Part shown: one piece after another, positions 63,565-64,000 of the stretch | Layout: each line of letters begins with the position of its first letter | Numbering within the stretch: position 1 is the first letter of the stretch | NCBI RefSeq assembly: GCF_009801115.1 | Contig: NZ_VTOL01000010.1 | Location: 221,060 to 285,059 of the forward strand | DNA: 64,000 nucleotides | Direction of reading: 5' to 3' | DNA from: Dyadobacter sp. 3J3 | GTDB taxonomy: Bacteria > Bacteroidota > Bacteroidia > Cytophagales > Spirosomataceae | Program-made: the position numbers and the translations under genes | The notes under the pieces: generated by a model | Databases searched by the model: none | The model's input: the letters and a program-made list of their open reading frames with translations, nothing else | Told to the model about the DNA's origin: nothing

Positions 63565-63807
63565 GATCTATTTTAATATTATCGCCAAAATGATTTTACA
63601 AAAGTCTTCAAATATCAATTAGCTTACACTGTTTTCCAAGACCTAAAATATAAAAGAAGAAAATAGCAAAGCAACCTTCTTAACTCGTTAACCTCCGCCG
63701 TATATTTTCCAGATTTTCTTCTGACTGGACTGTATGGATAGAAACTTCCCCAATAACTACACGCTTCTTTATAAGAAAATTAATAGATAATATAGACACT
63801 TAACAAG
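63565..63807. other. Gene-free stretch
   Basis: About 243 AT-rich bases between the dehydrogenase start and the rRNA-side terminator. It presumably includes the promoter of the dehydrogenase; nothing else was recognised. Confidence 0.6.
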
Positions 63808-63838
63808 AAAAAGACCATCCTTTCGAGATGGTCTTTTT
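63808..63838 (-). terminator. Terminator at the end of a leftward rRNA-like unit
   Basis: A 12-bp stem, AAAAAGACCATC (63808-63819) with GATGGTCTTTTT (63827-63838), loop CTTTCGA. It has T-runs in both directions and, on the minus strand, follows the 5S-like tail closely, as an rRNA operon terminator would. Confidence 0.85.
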
Positions 63839-63857
63839 CTTATTTTGTAATAGTATT

Positions 63858-64000
63858 GTGGCGGCTACCTACGCGCGGCCCGACCTACTTTACCAGGTTT
63901 GATCGGGAGCGGCTAGTTCAAGCCTGCGCAGCGCGGTATCATCGGCGGTTCTGGTCGGAGTCACGCTGACCTGGGCGCACTAGGCGTGCCCCTTAACTTC
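63858..64000 (-). rRNA. rrf: 5S rRNA-like sequence, cut by the window edge and with extra segments
   Basis: On the minus strand, three pieces of bacterial 5S rRNA appear in the correct order: GAAGTTAAG (63992-64000), CGCCGATGATAC (63936-63947) and GTAGGTAGCCGCCAC (63858-63872). The spacing is about 35 and 45 bases longer than in ordinary 5S genes. The extra parts are GC-rich and able to fold (for example GGCTTGAACTAGCC). The tail is much richer in GC than the rest of the window. This could be an expanded 5S gene, a degenerate copy or an assembly join at an rRNA repeat; the 5' end is not in the window. Confidence 0.45.

Noticed and set aside
1..64000. CRISPR arrays, transposases, prophage genes, tRNA genes
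   Set aside because: I looked for direct-repeat ladders, DDE/integrase motifs, phage structural genes and T-loop patterns and found none I could support.

Overview
The window looks like a chromosomal segment of a Bacteroidota bacterium, most likely from the Cytophagales (Dyadobacter/Spirosoma-type; this genus-level guess is inference from gene content). Indicators are two SusC/SusD outer-membrane pairs, an ECF sigma/FecR pair, a type IX secretion (Por) C-terminal tail, a DUF2805/TIGR03643 protein, FtsX permeases with a PadR regulator, many lipoproteins, AT-rich leaders and a few exact TAnnTTTG -7 promoter elements. TGA, TAA and TAG all act as stops.

Layout. 1-2.0 kb: three overlapping lipoprotein genes (YHYH protein, YwqK-like repeat protein, SCO1-like thioredoxin-fold protein). 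2.0-9.2 kb: an ECF sigma, FecR, SusC with signalling domain, and SusD unit with no enzymes. 9.7-11.1 kb: a haem-binding/cytochrome P460 protein with a small lipoprotein. 11.2-22.7 kb: a seven-gene minus-strand locus that I read as a phosphonate-acquisition and catabolism system. It comprises a PhnX-like HAD hydrolase, a TIGR03364-type FAD oxidoreductase, SusC, SusD, a secreted alkaline-phosphatase-superfamily lipoprotein with chitobiase-like and PA14 domains, a PbfA-like PLP ammonia-lyase and a DUF5690 MFS transporter. This is the most interesting part of the window. 23-30.6 kb: PhzF-like protein, a large metallophosphoesterase-Omp85 fusion with a degraded phosphoesterase site, a methyltransferase and a TPR protein. 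30.7-46.3 kb: a 1453-residue hybrid histidine kinase, DUF2805 protein, two FtsX-type permeases (one with PadR), a 2OG-Fe(II) oxygenase, an SDR, a large surface protein with carboxypeptidase-like, macroglobulin-like and plug-like regions, and a Crp/Fnr regulator. 46.5-53.4 kb: Fic protein, acyl-CoA desaturase, small hypothetical gene, GAF histidine kinase, DUF72 protein and a MarR-GNAT fusion. 53.6-58.8 kb: a PQQ dehydrogenase broken by a single in-frame TGA, a small membrane protein, VOC protein, AraC regulator and aldo/keto reductase. 59.1-63.6 kb: a possible 32-residue membrane peptide, a 14-repeat T9SS-exported propeller protein and a 3-hydroxyisobutyrate dehydrogenase-type enzyme. 63.8-64 kb: a strong terminator followed by a GC-rich tail carrying pieces of an antisense 5S rRNA, probably the downstream end of an rRNA operon running leftward into the window.

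How the genes work together. In the phosphonate locus, SusC/SusD would import a phosphonate-bearing ligand, the lipoprotein phosphodiesterase/phosphatase would trim it outside the inner membrane, and the DUF5690 carrier would take up the small aminophosphonate. The FAD enzyme and/or the PbfA-like lyase would make phosphonoacetaldehyde, and the HAD enzyme would cut its C-P bond to phosphate plus acetaldehyde. The sigma/FecR/SusC unit carries the parts for transmembrane autoregulation. The remaining genes are mostly ordinary housekeeping, sensory and envelope genes. I saw no CRISPR array, transposase, prophage or tRNA gene.
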